Shown here in pieces: positions 63,875 to 64,000 of a DNA stretch of 64,000 nucleotides (the first letter of the stretch is position 1; each line of letters starts with the position of its first letter). The DNA comes from AC-69 sp963751665 (GTDB lineage Bacteria > Actinomycetota > UBA4738 > HRBIN12): positions 868,001-932,000 of the forward strand of contig CAVVVF010000001.1 in assembly GCA_963751665.1 (NCBI GenBank), in the 5' to 3' direction. A program made the translations under genes and the position numbers. The notes beneath the pieces were generated by a model. The model was not told the origin of the DNA. It was given only the letters and a program-made list of their open reading frames with translations, and ran no database searches.

Positions 63875-64000
63875 TCACGGCAGCGCGTGCAGCACGCCGT
63901 CCGTGACGCCGGGCACGGCCGGCGGCGTCTCCGCGCCGCCGCCGGCCCGTGCCCTCGACACCGATCCCCTGGCCTTGCCGAGTTGCGAGCGGAACTCGTC
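63875..64000 (-). CDS. 3' end of a leftward gene (partial)
   Basis: The last 41 codons of an open frame entering from the right edge and ending at TGA 63875: DEFRSQLGKARGSVSRARAG, then GGAETPPAVPGVTDGVLHALP. The frame has typical third-position G/C bias. It is too short to name. Confidence 0.45.
   Translation of the reverse strand, partial: DEFRSQLGKARGSVSRARAGGGAETPPAVPGVTDGVLHALP

Overview
The window looks like a chromosomal segment of a high-GC, deep-branching actinobacterium, probably known only from metagenomes. Evidence: a WhiB protein, a SigR/RsrA pair, a mycothiol-type (MDMPI) protein, UPF0182, DUF5319, a DUF2342 zincin of the kind found in F420-containing actinobacteria, Ku plus a Pol-PE-Lig LigD, many GTG starts and many 4-base GTGA gene overlaps. 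There are no insertion sequences, phage genes or CRISPR arrays; it reads as ordinary chromosome. One caution governs the annotation: at least 17 genes carry single-base frameshifts, almost all explained by one extra base, and 26.8-33.6 kb is very dense in them. Large genes elsewhere (ftsH, UPF0182, glnD, ligD, P450) are intact, so uneven consensus quality is more likely than mass gene decay.

Layout. 0-8.6 kb: metal and stress functions, an ABC exporter, MgtC, a family-5 uracil-DNA glycosylase coupled to an MDMPI protein, a secreted peptidoglycan amidase and GDPD. 8.6-16.5 kb: WhiB with a good promoter, endonuclease III, an S51 peptidase/PIG-L pair, RsrA-SigR, FtsH, a glycosyltransferase with a CysRS-like N-terminus, and a cyclic-nucleotide-binding protein. 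16.5-20.6 kb: a broken zinc-ribbon adenylate cyclase/ATPase, DUF4242, a histone-H1-like repeat protein, initiator tRNA-fMet with promoter and terminator, and methylglyoxal synthase. 20.6-28.6 kb: UPF0182, a PDZ-Lon protease, MreB coupled to MoaE, and two frameshifted actinobacterial proteins.

28.6-41.9 kb is a nucleotide/nucleoside salvage region: a secreted phosphodiesterase/5'-nucleotidase fusion, uracil phosphoribosyltransferase, a complete BMP-type nucleoside ABC importer, an isochorismatase-like hydrolase and an NCS1 nucleobase permease. It also contains a DAHP synthase gene preceded by what looks like a classic transcription attenuator: a 17-residue leader peptide with consecutive Trp-Phe-Phe-Tyr codons, a rho-independent terminator, and a complementary antiterminator segment. 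This is the most interesting regulatory element in the window.

42-54.9 kb: thioesterase, SCP2 protein, small hydrolases, GlnD-GlnB nitrogen signalling, divergent Ku and LigD (non-homologous end joining), DUF5319 and a second PIG-L protein. 54.9-63.2 kb: a cytochrome P450, a lipoprotein, and an arginine biosynthesis operon argC-argJ-argB-argR-argG-argH reading leftward from a TTGACA promoter whose spacer and -10 region hold a perfect inverted repeat, a likely ArgR operator. argD and argF are absent from the cluster. The window ends with a small secreted protein and a fragment of a leftward gene.
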